DNA of 64,000 nucleotides from contig JAPTYO010000018.1 in the NCBI GenBank assembly GCA_036873135.1, forward strand, positions 992,001-1,056,000, given 5' to 3'. Shown here piece after piece: positions 1-10,500 of the stretch. The position numbers and the translations under genes were made by a program. The first letter of the stretch is position 1; every line of letters begins with the position of its first letter. The notes under the pieces were generated by a model. That model saw only the letters and a list, made by a program, of their open reading frames with translations. It made no database searches and was not told where the DNA came from. This stretch comes from Clarkia xantiana subsp. parviflora. Taxonomy: Eukaryota > Streptophyta > Magnoliopsida > Myrtales > Onagraceae.

Positions 1-412
1 TTGCATCAATTCAGCTGAATTTTAACAGTAAGATTCGAACAACCAAATCACCTCGGAATTTGACGTATAATATATCAATGGAATCGTGAGACCGAGACGA
101 TTCCGAAAAACTAAATTTCGCGGCGATTGGACATCGGGAAGGTGGCGCGTGGCCTGCACGCGCCTGCGGAGCTCAACTCACGCGGTGGCGCGTGAGAGCG
201 CGTGCGGTGGTTTCTGACGGCGCCGGAAACTGCAGAATGTTCGCCGGAGGTTGCTGGGTCGATTGGTGATGTCAATTTTGGAAGAAGAGGTGTAAATCAA
301 ATGGGTATTTTTCGGGGCTAGGGACTTAACCTACGGCAGGAAGATTTCTGGGGAAATTCTGAAAAACGAAATTGAAATTAAAACACCAAAATCGAAACTA
401 GCTCTGATACCA
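1..412 (-). mobile_element. 5' internal end of a short-LTR copia-type element, partial
   Basis: Reading leftward on the minus strand, this is the DNA directly downstream of the 239-bp LTR at 413-651. A primer-binding site for initiator-Met tRNA (TGGTATCAGAGC on the minus strand) lies at 401-412, touching the LTR. The rest is non-coding leader. A GC-rich block at about 120-245 resembles a block in the Tat-like elements at 41.25-41.35, 48.97-49.16 and 54.87-55.03 kb. The element continues off the left edge, so its coding region and other LTR cannot be seen. Confidence 0.6.
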
Positions 413-651
413 TATTAACGTTTATAATTGTTGGATGGTTGGAGAGTATGAAGAGAGCAATCCTTTCATTATACTAAACATGATATGAGAAGGTTGCTTC
501 CCCATTACAATAGTGGAGGCTCCTTTATATAGGAGACCTCATTGGCTAATATGAAAACCCTAGTAAACATTAGGGACTAGAATGTAAATACTAGAACTAA
601 GACAACTTAGCATAATTAGATATTAGTCCCCATACATATAATATCCCAATA
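413..651 (-). repeat. Short (239 bp) LTR, probably 5' LTR of a copia-type element
   Basis: On the minus strand the LTR starts TATTGGGATA and ends CGTTAATA, with the primer-binding site immediately after it (401-412). The ends are therefore TA...TA rather than the usual TG...CA. The boundary at 651/652 is set by the restart of leader sequence (GATTTTGATAAA) belonging to the element whose LTR is at 851. Bases 652-656 (GATTT) are the candidate target duplication; its partner lies outside the window. A TTATATAGG motif near 514-523 could be the TATA region. Confidence 0.6.
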
Positions 652-850
652 GATTTTGATAAATGTCACATTTTTCTTGAAGATCATGAGCATCAAATTT
701 CCTAAGAACATCATGAAAATTTCGGACCTCCTTAACCATAAAAATTCGAAAATTTTAAAATTCCTTTTTAAAATTTCGGTCCAAAGTTTAAATTTTCAAG
801 AACACCAATTTATCAAAATCATAAACTCCTAATACAGGCTCTGATACCAC
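652..850 (-). mobile_element. Copia leader fragment with primer-binding site
   Basis: This is the first ~200 bp of internal DNA of the minus-strand element whose 5' LTR is 851-1456. The primer-binding site (TGGTATCAGAGCC on the minus strand) is at 837-849. The leader is AT-rich, non-coding, and closely similar to 1457-1770, 10745-10964 and 11545-11760. It is cut at 651/652 by the short-LTR element. Confidence 0.8.
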
Positions 851-1456
851 TGTTAGACTACGGGGAGTAATCACTACGGAAACTAGAACCATGGTACATG
901 CTAGTAATCGAAATTACGCAGCGGAAGATTCGCACATACCTCTACAGTTGTCCATAGTCCCAAGATCTTTGCAGGAGGGAGTTCAGGATTCTCCGGTCGG
1001 CACCCGTAGGGGTTCTTGTGAAGGAAGCCCTACGTTGTATATTCTTAACAGCAAAGCCTCTGATCGATTATTGACGAGGGACGGATCTCCGCAGTGTTTG
1101 CTCTAAGGAAAATTGGCGCACCCTTGGTGGCGGTGATGTGGTTCGGCCGAATATGTGGTGTCTCTGGGGAGGAGGGTTTTTCTTTCTAAAACACTCCAAG
1201 GAAGGATTAAGGATTAACCTAATAAAACCCCTAACACAACATATATATAGGAGAAGTAAAGTGGACAAAAGTCCACTTTACCCACCTACATAATTCGGCC
1301 GGCCACTATGCATAGGGAGGCCCAATTTTGGGCCTCTCGTGTCAATTGGGATTTGGGTCTAGCCCAATGTCCTAATGTGACATGTACCCAATTAACTTAG
1401 TTAACATATACATATAATGGGCTTCCATTTAGGGCGCCCAACACCATATGCTTACA
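851..1456 (-). repeat. Copia 5' LTR (606 bp), minus orientation
   Basis: On the minus strand the LTR runs from TGTAAGCATATGG (1456) to CCCGTAGTCTAACA (851), and the primer-binding site follows at 837-849. It is a close homologue of the LTR at 1771-2366. Its outer end sits inside the leader of that second element, next to CTTGG (1457-1461), so it is a nested same-orientation insertion whose other end lies beyond the left edge. ORFs across the LTR are not genes. Confidence 0.85.
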
Positions 1457-1770
1457 CTTGGTGCCTAAGGAATTAAAAATTTTACCTTGTAATTCCTAGG
1501 GTTTGGCCGTAACTAACACCTAATTGGAAACAAGAGGTCAAATTTTAATAATATCTACAATCTAATGTTTGATTTGATAAAAATCATATTTTTCTTGAAG
1601 ATCATGAACATCAAATTTTCCTAAGAACATCATGAAAATTTCGGACCATAACCAACTTAAAAATTCAAAAATTGAAACTTTTTCTTTTAAAATTTTTGGT
1701 GAAATTTTAAAACTTTAAAGAACACCTATTTATCAAATTCATGAACTCCTAACACAGGATCTGATACCAC
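1457..1770 (-). mobile_element. Copia leader fragment with mutated primer-binding site
   Basis: This leader follows the LTR at 1771-2366 on the minus strand. The primer-binding site at 1757-1769 differs from the consensus by one base (TGGTATCAGATCC). The sequence aligns with the leader at 11545-11850 as far as the motif TTAGGCACCAAG, where the 851-1456 LTR has inserted. No coding potential is visible. Confidence 0.8.
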
Positions 1771-2366
1771 TGTTAGATTACGGGGAGTAATCACTACGTA
1801 TACTATAAACATGGTACATGCTAGTAATAAATATTACACAGCGGAAGATTCGCACATACCTCAGACGTAATACGTAGTCCCAATACCCTGTAGCAGGAAG
1901 TTCACGGTCCTTCGGTTGGCACCCGTAGAGGTTATTTTTAAGGAAGCATTACGCGGTATATTCTCCACAGCAAAGCCTCTGATCGATTCTTGGCAGGGAT
2001 GGATCTCCGGAGTGTTTGCTCGAAAGCAAATTGGCACACCCTTAGGTGGTGGTGAGGTTCAGCCGATGTGGTGTTATGGGGAGGAGGGTTTTTCTCTCTA
2101 AAACATTCTAAGGAGGGATTAAGGATTAACCTAATAAAACCTTTAACACCTCTTATTTATAGGAGGAGTAAAGTGGACAAAAGCCCACTTAACCCCCTAC
2201 TAATAAGTTCGGCCAGCCACATGTATAGGGAGGCCCAATTTTGGTCTCATGTCGATTGGGATTTGGGTCTGGCCCAATGTCTTAATATGACATTTACTCA
2301 ATTGTCTCATGTAACATATACATATAATGGGCTTCCATTTACGGCGCCCATCACCATATGCTTACA
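1771..2366 (-). repeat. Copia 5' LTR (596 bp), minus orientation
   Basis: On the minus strand it runs from TGTAAGCATATGG (2366) to CCCCGTAATCTAACA (1771). A TATAAATA promoter motif reads on the minus strand at 2154-2161. The LTR sits against a 46-bp plus-strand LTR end at 2367-2412, so it appears to have inserted into the host element's LTR. The left part of that host LTR is outside the window. Confidence 0.85.
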
Positions 2367-2412
2367 GTACCTCTGTTTAAGTTTCCGTAGTAGTCAACCC
2401 CGTAATCCAACA
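2367..2412 (+). repeat. 3' end of the host copia LTR, plus orientation
   Basis: Forty-six bases ending CCGTAATCCAACA match the 3' terminus of the copia LTR family, here on the plus strand. They are followed after one base by a perfect plus-strand primer-binding site. This is the only visible part of the 5' LTR of the plus-strand element that continues at 11540. Confidence 0.75.
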
Positions 2413-2413
2413 G

Positions 2414-2426
2414 TGGTATCAGAGCC
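2414..2426 (+). promoter_or_regulatory. Primer-binding site (tRNA-iMet) of the plus-strand host copia
   Basis: TGGTATCAGAGCC is the standard Ty1/copia minus-strand DNA primer site. Its last five bases (GAGCC, 2422-2426) are duplicated at 11540-11544, on the far side of the minus-strand copia insertion, so the insertion landed inside this site. Confidence 0.9.
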
Positions 2427-3008
2427 TGTTGGATTATGGGGATTAACCATGCAAGAAGAAACACTAGACGTGCTAGATAACTAGTTACGCAACGGAAGAA
2501 AGTACACATACCTTAAACCTTTTTCGCAGCCCAAGATCTTTGAGGGGAGTTCTCAGTCCACCGACCGGTACCTCGTAGAGGTTCCAGTTAGAGAAGCCCT
2601 ACGTGGTTTGATCTTCACAGCAAAGCGTCCTTCGATTCTCGCGGGATGGATCTACTTGGAGTAAATTGCTCGTCACAATTTGGCACCTCCTAGCTCATAG
2701 GGTGTTTCGGCCGAACCTATACTTTATTAGGGATGAGGGTTTTCTCTAAATCTCACAACTTGGGAGAGATTTATTAGCACTAGAAAATACCACCTTATGT
2801 CCCTGTTTATAAAGTGGAGGTGGGATTAAACTTATGTGGTTCGGCGCCGACCTTACTAAGGAGGGAGGTTCAATTTTGGGACTCCCATGTCATATGGAAT
2901 TTAGGCCTAGCCCAAATACCCTAGTGTGACCCATACCTAATTTCTTAGGTTAATGGCCTTAATTAATGGGCTACCAATTACGGCGGCCCATAACACCAAA
3001 TGCTAACA
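2427..3008 (-). repeat. 3' LTR (582 bp) of the minus-strand copia element
   Basis: It starts TGTTAGCATTTGG on the minus strand at 3008 and ends CCATAATCCAACA at 2427. It matches the LTR at 10979-11539 along its length with scattered substitutions and indels, so the insertion is not recent. A TATA-like TTTATAAA lies at 2807-2814. A purine-rich tract (GCGAGTGGGAGC on the minus strand, about 3009-3020) adjoins it and serves as the polypurine tract. Confidence 0.9.
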
Positions 3009-4111
3009 GCTCCCACTCGCCGGAATGGGACGGCGCCTATTAATATGTTGTCAACCAACACATCCGCATTTGGTCTTCTATCCAATCCCTGCTCCGAATA
3101 GTTCATACAAGGTTGGCCGTGCGACCGGTGGACACGACGGGCATCGTGCTACTCATCTATTAGGAGAATTGTAGCGCCCATGGAACGTTGATTCCCCATG
3201 TCTAATCAACCTGTTAAAAATAAAGTGTCGCGCTGTATCCTAGGTCAACAGCAAATTTTCCAATTTCCCAGTTCCCACTTTGGGACACTTCTCCAGGGCA
3301 TCCGTACAAGTATTCACAACCTTTCAACTAATGTCAGGATGGTGGCCACCTAGTGAATACAAGATTCGGAAAAATTTAGGTGTACTCGACCATCCCGATC
3401 GCTCATACCCTTAGTCAAACCCAACCGGTTTCCAAGACATGGTCACTAGGCCTTTTTGTTCGGCACTGCGCTCAAACGCCAGGAAGCGAACATTGAGACT
3501 GACCTTAGGTATGAGTTCTGACTCCGTGAGGATACTTTGGATGCTCTTTCATATAGCATCCGGGATCAGTCACACACTCTAGGTGAAGAAGTTCGTACCC
3601 GTACGAATCTCGTGGATTCTATCTAGCACAACCGAGCATAACCCCGTGGTCGAACATGGGGATGCGTAGTATGAAGCACGCGTTGATAGCATAACCTAAG
3701 TTTAGTCAGAAAGTTGGGAAATGTCATATGCTATCGCAGATTCGTCATCTGGCCCAGAATGAGATTTCATTACGAACGTGGTTCGTAGCGGCGATCTGCA
3801 GAACTTTGATCATTGTCGTGTTACTACAAAACCAAATGATCGTTTTACTTAACCAGGTTTGCCACCGTGGTTCTTAGCCAATCTCGACTTAATATAGAAT
3901 CCCTTCTCCGTCAAGACGACCGAGCATGTGTGACGAGGCTTGGTTCACATTCGACATTATTTTATTGTGGAGGTTCGCCCTCCTACCACTAGTTTATAGA
4001 CCGTAAAATTACGATGAATATTTAAACATTATGACATCGTAATAATCATAAACTCAAACTGCAATTTATTTCTATCTCATTTCAAAAAGTTGTCATCACG
4101 ATACTGTCTAC
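3009..4111 (-). other. Copia 3' UTR and polypurine tract
   Basis: About 1.1 kb lie between the RNase H stop and the 3' LTR. No ORF or recognisable domain is visible on either strand. The end next to the LTR carries the purine tract AGTGGGAGC that primes plus-strand DNA synthesis in copia elements. Confidence 0.6.
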
Positions 4112-6318
4112 TTAAACCCTACGCAGTCCCAGCATTTTAACATGCTTTTCGAAGACATCCATGCGTAGTGGTTTAGTCAATGGATCGGCCATAATAATTT
4201 TAGTAGACAAGTATTCTAAAGTGATGACATTGTCCTCGACCATGTTCTTAGAAAAATTATATTTTATGTCAATGTGTTTTGTCTTGTTATGGTACTTGGG
4301 GTTCTTAAGTGCTGCAATTTCTACTCGACTGTCAGAGTATACCTTCACAGGTTTACTCTTGTCCTCGATGCCAAGAATGCAGTTAGAAGCCTTTTAAGCC
4401 AGACCGCTTCTTGTGCGTTCTTAGAAAGGACCACGAATTCTGGTGGAGCGTAAACAGATGGAGAGTGCAGAATACTTAAGTATGGTTGGCAGCTTAATGT
4501 ATGCCATGCAGTGCACTCGACCGGACATCTGTTATGTTGTTGGCCTATTAGCACGATTCCAATCAGACATGTTTGCTTCTTGCTCATCCATGAAATGGCG
4601 GCATTAGCAGGGAGGAATACTCCTCCTGAAATGGACTTACGATCATCAAGATCACCACCATGGTCGGCGTCACTATATCCTAACAATTCGAGATTTCCAC
4701 CCTTATAGCATAGAGCGTAGTCGGCAGTACCTTTCAGGTATCGATCGAATTATCTATTTCACAGCCTTTAGAAGTTGAGTACCAGGATCTGATTGGAATC
4801 GTGCTACTAGGCCAACAGCATAACAGATGTCTGGTCGAGTGCATTGCATGGCATACATTAAGCTGCCAACCATACTTAAGTATTCTGCACTCTCCATCTG
4901 TTTACGCTCCACCAGGTTCTTCGGGTCGTCACGCTTCGACAGCGCGCACCCGAGCGCAACCGGCGTATCTACGGGTTTGGCATCCTGTAGTCAAAACCTT
5001 TTCAACAATTTGCTGATATAGGATTCCTGCGATATACATAATTTACGAGCAACCCTATTCCTAGCAATCACAGTGCCTAGGATGTATGTGGCCTCTCCCA
5101 TGTCTTTCATCTCAAATATAGATGCTAGACAGGGCTTTGATTCATTCATGTAGCTTACGTCATTTGCGGCAATCAGTATGTCATCGACATATAATGTCAG
5201 GATGACGTACTTAGACTTGGAAGTCTTCGTGTACACGCACGGATCCTCGTGAAGATTCACGAATCTGTTTCCAATTATTTCCTCATGGAATCTACGGTAC
5301 CATCGCCGGTATGATTATTTAAGACCGTTAATAGATCTTTGGAGTTGACAAACTTTACGTTCGTTGCCACGGGTAATGAAACCCTCCGGCTGTTCCATAT
5401 AGATCTCTTCTTCCAGGTTTCCATGAAGGAATGTAGTCTTAACATCCATTTGGTGTAGCTCCAGATCGAGGCTTCCAACCAAAGCCAATATGCCCGTACT
5501 GTAGTGTAACGCACAGTAGGTGAGTAAATCTCGTCAAAGTCCACTCCGTGGAGTTGGGTATATCCTTTCGCGACAAGTCGAGCTTTGTATCGCTCGACAG
5601 CTCCATCGGCAGTGAGTTTCAATTTCAAAACCCACTTGGCACCTATTGCTCTGCGGTTAGCAGGCAAATCAACTAAAGACCAAATAGAATTAGCTTTCAT
5701 AGAGGCGATTTCATCTTCCATTGCTTTTCTCCATTATTACGTTTGAGGTCCTTCCATAGCTTGTTTAACCGTTACCGGTTCATCAACTGAAGTAAGAGTG
5801 GATAACTCGCCTCTTTCGATGGGATACTTCTTAGGAGAAGTTCGTTGCCTTAGACTTCGTCTAGGCTCGTTTATCCCATATTGAGATTGAACTTCACTCC
5901 CACTGGGAATAATGCTCATTGTCGGTGCAATACTCCCACTGGGAACAAGGGCGCTACTTGAACTTTCACCAACAACTTTTCTTGAACGACCTCTCGGTCT
6001 CGGATTTCCACCTCCAAGATTAATTCCACGGTTATTACGACCGGAAACCGAGTTGGTCGTACCAGTTCTACTTTGTACAGTAGGTGGTTATGGTAAAATT
6101 GGATTTTCATCCATGGGTTCAGTAATATGATCATCAGGTCTGACTTTATTCGCATCTGCAGCAACAGTGATTGTTGTGGTCGGATTAACTCCTCTAACTG
6201 GATTTACAATGAAAATGTCTCCATCTTCGTTTACCATATCATTCACTTGTGTTGCTGCCTCAATTCTTTCACTCGAATCGAGTGGGACCTGATCGTAATC
6301 GTCCTCTAGTTCAATCAA
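4112..6318 (-). pseudogene. Copia pol 3' half: integrase-RT linker, reverse transcriptase, RNase H
   Basis: Reading down the minus strand: 6318-6088 and 5919-5737 encode the acidic, serine-rich linker, ending with the RRSLRQR motif common before copia RT. 5721-5275 holds the RT N-terminus (GAKWVLKLK, YKARLVAKGYTQ). 5260-4991 holds the catalytic LTLYVDDILIAA segment. 4914-4788 holds the RT C-terminal segment with the RPDICYAVG motif. 4686-4568 has the RNase H start (GYSDADHGGD, ISWMSKKQ). 4348-4112 has the RNase H end (TKHIDIKYNF, ADPLTKPL). Two adjacent TAA codons separate linker and RT near 5740. A frameshift near 5.5 kb and further stops near 5.3, 4.99 and 4.75 kb break it. A 127-bp inverted copy of RT sequence replaces part of RNase H. 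It cannot give a full enzyme. Confidence 0.92.
4441..4914. repeat. 127-bp inverted duplication inside the copia pol pseudogene
   Basis: Bases 4441-4567 are the reverse complement of 4788-4914 with four mismatches and no gap, and a 220-bp spacer lies between them. The right arm is in the proper minus-strand coding orientation (RT C-terminal motif). The left arm codes the same motif on the plus strand and interrupts RNase H between SKKQ and AQEAVWLKR. It would form a strong hairpin in single-stranded DNA or RNA. Confidence 0.93.
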
Positions 6319-7539
6319 AAACTTCGTTCGTTGATTTCAACTAAGCTACGGAAAGTCAACTTTATAATGTAATGTCTCATGTTCGACCACGTCACCATTC
6401 TCCCAAGCTATTACACATATGTATGCTTTAGAGATACTTTTTAGTAGCTCATGTGGTACTATGTGTGTCTTAGCAACAATAACTTCACTATTTTGGTAAG
6501 ATTTCACTCATTACCAATAGCTTATTTGGTGTGGTGTAACCGTTTGATCATTAATTAGGTTCACCACATGACTTGTAAATAATTCAATAACTCACCTTAT
6601 GTAAGGGATGTTATAGGTTAGAATTTATTGTTCATGTTTTATTAATGGAGTGTGTATATCCTTTTAATAGCTTAGGCAATCATTTGTCGTTAGAGGCTAA
6701 TAGTGGGAGACGTCGTTTAACGGACGTTCCTTTGCATTGCTCGCTCATACTCCAAGGTTTTAACCACCATGGAACGTGCATCCAAGTTTTCACCTAACGC
6801 TCGTTTAAAATTCTCTACGAGAATGTTGTATGAGTAGAACCCTTTAATGGGTATTCATGTAAATGAAAATTTATTTCCAGCGTTAAATCAAAGACACACT
6901 TAATGCTGAATTTTGTATTTCTAAACGTTGTATTCCATCTTTCGAGGAATACACGCGTCGCACGCGTATTTTACCTGGTGTAACCCAAGGTAATTCGTTT
7001 CGATTTTGAAAATTTAGCTTTAATCGGTTTCATACATGTTCATCATTACAAAATTTAACAATGAAGTACTAACAAATAAAGATAAATTCTATAATCGCGT
7101 TCTTTCTGACTTGTAGTAATTTTGAATTGGGTTACGTCTTTGTTGTTGTTTTATCCGATTAGATTGAATAAATTTGGTTTTAAGCCAGTAGACTTAGATT
7201 ATCATTCAGATCGTTCCCCTTGACCGGGACGATGATTGATAAGTGAATTGTATTTCGATTCGAATAACAATTAATTTTATTCAATAACTCTGAATTTTAT
7301 TAACCAATAATTCAACAACTCTATCGAACAAGTAAACACTTTACAACTAAATAGTACAGTCGCAAGAATTAAAGAATCAGAAAACGATAAATATACACAT
7401 AGAGTCTTTTTCCATCTCGATCACAACACCTAAAAATAATTCACAAGTGAATTTTGTCAGACGTTTTGTTTCAAGCAAAGTGTTTTACGAATTTATTTGT
7501 CAAACGAGGCGTACATGAAACGCGCTTTAATTACGGAGT
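6319..7539 (-). other. Non-coding stretch between gag-like ORF and pol linker
   Basis: AT-rich DNA with no ORF of note on the minus strand. Parts are collinear with the plus-strand host element: 6900-7060 matches the reverse complement of about 14770-14900 (both carry CTCGAAAGATGGAA). Canonical copia protease and integrase would normally occupy this interval and I see no trace of either. Confidence 0.6.
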
Positions 7540-8166
7540 TTATCCCACCATATTTTGTTTCGACCTTTTACTGGCGGTTTTACCTATCAACTTAAGGAGA
7601 TGATCGTAAAGATCTTCTGTTTCGGATTCGTCAGAGGTGCTTTCTCCTTGATGGTTCTTATGGAATAGCTCTATCGAAGTCTGAATGGTGTTATTCAGAA
7701 ATGAGAGCCCATCGTTGACTGCGAACCGTGAAAGGGGAAACATTCTCATGACTTTCTGAATCCTCCTCCATATGTCTATTTGATTGTCTTGATCGACAGT
7801 GGTTAGTTCGCCTCTGTCTTTGCAAAGAATGCCATAATACCTAAGCATTAGGCTTCTTGCTTGTGCAGCCAGTCCTCCACCCTAGCGAAGGCGTATGGTG
7901 CACCAGAGGTCAAACGCAGTGACGCTCATGTCATTTTCCTCGACTTCTTCAATTCGGGTTGCACGAATTAAATCACGTGCAATTCAATCCCTTTGCAATA
8001 CCTGACCGTACATTAGACTACCGAGTTCGTCTGTGTTTACCCTCCATGCAGTTGAGTCTATTCAATCCTCAACATTTGCAGCAAGGAGGATGTTCGTGAC
8101 GTAAGTCTCCCATACTTCATAATTGCTTCCATCAGGTTCAGCGTAGAAACGCTTTCGATCTGCCAT
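7540..8166 (-). pseudogene. Gag-like ORF of the minus-strand copia (209 codons, three stops)
   Basis: One minus-strand frame runs from ATG at 8166 (MADRKRFYAEPDGSNYEVWE) to a stop at 7540. It is interrupted by in-frame stops at residues 35 (8062-8064), 61 (7984-7986) and 95 (7882-7884). The layout of an opening 'DGSNYEVW' and a later 'FDLWCTIRLR' resembles the N-terminal part of copia Gag (substrate-like LxGxNYxxW, then LWxxL), but there is no zinc knuckle. A second copy at 16478-16950 shares the 'LWC-IRLR-GGG' and 'A-VDD/VND' blocks. The C-terminus is acidic then basic. It sits exactly where gag should start after the leader. The function is inferred from position; I do not recognise the family with certainty. 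Confidence 0.55.
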
Positions 8167-8844
8167 CTAAACTTTAACATTGACAATCTTGCATAAGAGG
8201 GAAGACAAACCTTTTAGAAAAAGAAATTGCATTCATCGGACATATATGAGATAGAAGATATCAAATAATGATTCCTCAGACATCTAACCCAACCGACTAA
8301 CAGTAAAGCCCGAAGGAAGTGGGTCGTGAAAGAGTTCACATTACCTACTATCTTCTTTCTAATAGATCAGTGTTTTAAAAACGGTATAACCGCTTTAACC
8401 AGAACAGGAGATTTTAAAACACCCGTTCTTGGCTTTCCCAAGGCCCTTTTAAAAATGTTTTTAGGAACCATGGTTTGCACATATAGTTTTACTATCCCAG
8501 TAAATTATCATGGCATATCACATCCAAGAAACCAAACAAACCTCATGCATACGCGTCATGCGTATAATGTTCCGAGGAACTCATACTTAGCATATATAAT
8601 TCTACTTCCTAAGTAAATTATCACATGCTAATACATCATGAACATTCATGCATACACATCATGCGTGATCAAACCATATAAACATGCATATTTGGCGACT
8701 GATTTCCGTTTTAAAAACATTTAGGGTTGATTTGCAATTCATGTTATAAATCGATCATGCGTACTTCTAGACATGAATCCTAGGCAAGTGCAACTATCAC
8801 AGCATGTCTATCCTAGTGCGCAACTCATTAATTGAGAACCAGGG

Positions 8845-9542
8845 TGTTGGATCACGGTGGAACTCCGGTACGGACTTTGACGGCAATCCTAGCTCCTTTG
8901 CTCCACGCAATCCTGCAAGAGGGGATAGACCGGGCGGTGACCCAGAATCCCTCTCCGATGCTTAAATGAGTATTCTCGTATGACTGGCAAGCAGTAATCT
9001 CAAAGTGTATTAAACTCAACGTAAGTGTTTCTGAGGTGATCTCCTGCCCTTTTATAGGCAAAGAGATGCCTCAGGTACCTGGCGAACCGTTAGGGGTGGT
9101 TAGCCCGTATCCCGCATATCTCGGACGTGATCTCGTGTATCTCAGCCATGCCCCGCGTATCTCGGCCATGCTCCGTGTATCTTAATCACGTTCCGCGTAT
9201 CTCGACCACGCCCCGCATATCCTGGCCTTATCCTCTGATAACGAGTCCTGAATCCCGTCGGGGACTCCAGAGTTATCTCGTTGTGTCACCGCTCGGGGCC
9301 CCTTGTCATCGTGACAGGGCCAATCATTCTCAGGGATTCATCATCGGGGCCTACTAAAAGGCTTCTCATCGGGAGCTTCTAGCTCCACCGTCGGGACCGA
9401 CTCTGTCGGGACCTTGCTTCGTCGGGACTCCCTCCGTCGGGACCCTTCTCCTAAGTCATCTTGACCCTCATCTTGGGCCTGGTGGGCCTGTTTGCCGTTT
9501 CCTCGCCGTTAAAGGGCCTGACGGCTGTAGTCGAACCCATCA
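8845..9542 (-). mobile_element. Solo LTR of a Tat-type Ty3/gypsy element, TSD CAGGG
   Basis: It begins TGTTGGATCACGG and ends GAACCCATCA on the plus strand, 698 bp in all. Identical 5-bp duplications CAGGG flank it at 8840-8844 and 9543-9547. It is a close match to the 3' LTR of the Tat element at 57386-58083, which has the same length. No internal sequence is attached, so this is the product of LTR-LTR recombination. On the minus strand it has a TATAAAAG box at 9049-9056. It holds about six degenerate ~24-bp repeats built on CGCGTATCTCGGCCATG (about 9110-9230) and CGTCGGGACC repeats (about 9385-9445). Confidence 0.95.
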
Positions 9543-10257
9543 CAGGGGTCAGCCCACAATATGCATAATCCAGCTAGCTTGACATAGTCAAGACGACAGT
9601 TCTAATCATGCAATAATATCAATTTAATAACAATTGCAATTCAGCCCACTAAATGATTCAGTCCCAAAATAATGTATTTCCGAGATCCATCCCCATAGTC
9701 GAAACTAGGCATCAGGTTTAATTAAATCATGAATAATTTAAACCTGTGAGCACTGTGTAGGTAATTTAAATATCGAAAACATTTGGATTTTAAAAATTTG
9801 ACCATCCTATTTTAAATTAATCAAATCGATTTGGTTTGAAAATTACGGTTCGGACCGGTCCGGTACTAAGGTTCGGCCGGACCGGTTCGGTTTTAAAATA
9901 GGATTCGATTCGGTTCGTCACTCAAACTGGGTTGGTTCGACCCATATTAGTTACCTCGGTCCAACCTGACTCAAATGGGTCGGACCAATTGAGGAAACCC
10001 GGCGTTTGACCCGCTCCGGTTCTTACCCGCCTAGGTTCTTACCCGCCTAAACCGGTCCGGTTCGGTTTATTTGGTGTTCCAGGTTGGTTGACCCGACCCG
10101 GATATGCTAAAATTGAACCGATCCATAACCTATAAGGTTCGGGCCGAATAATTACTGGTGGGCCAAGTAGAATTTTAAAGTCCACTAAAAACATAACATG
10201 GCCTCCAAGTAATTACGAATAAATAAATATTGTCCAATTTTCTGCACATATATATGT

Positions 10258-10327
10258 ATATCGGCCACATTATATATATATTTATTGTCAAGATTCTATA
10301 TTTACAAATATATAATCAATCAACACA

Positions 10328-10360
<33 letters not shown>

Positions 10361-10500
10361 GTAGGTAATATAATATATATATATCATCAATAATATATGT
10401 TTTCTTAATCTTTAGGCAACTAATATATATATATATGTATGTATCTATGTATGTATAATATATATCAATATTATCTATTTCCTAAATATATGCAAGATAT
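10258..10500. repeat. (TA)n-rich microsatellite region
   Basis: Runs of ATATATAT, interrupted by short non-repeat DNA, lie within the copia leader. A matching tract is present in the plus-strand host leader at about 12090-12135, so it is an ancestral feature of this leader. Confidence 0.85.

Noticed and set aside
891..2484. Short ORFs (60-140 codons) in the first 2.5 kb
   Set aside because: They fall within LTRs and leaders of copia elements and differ between homologous copies.
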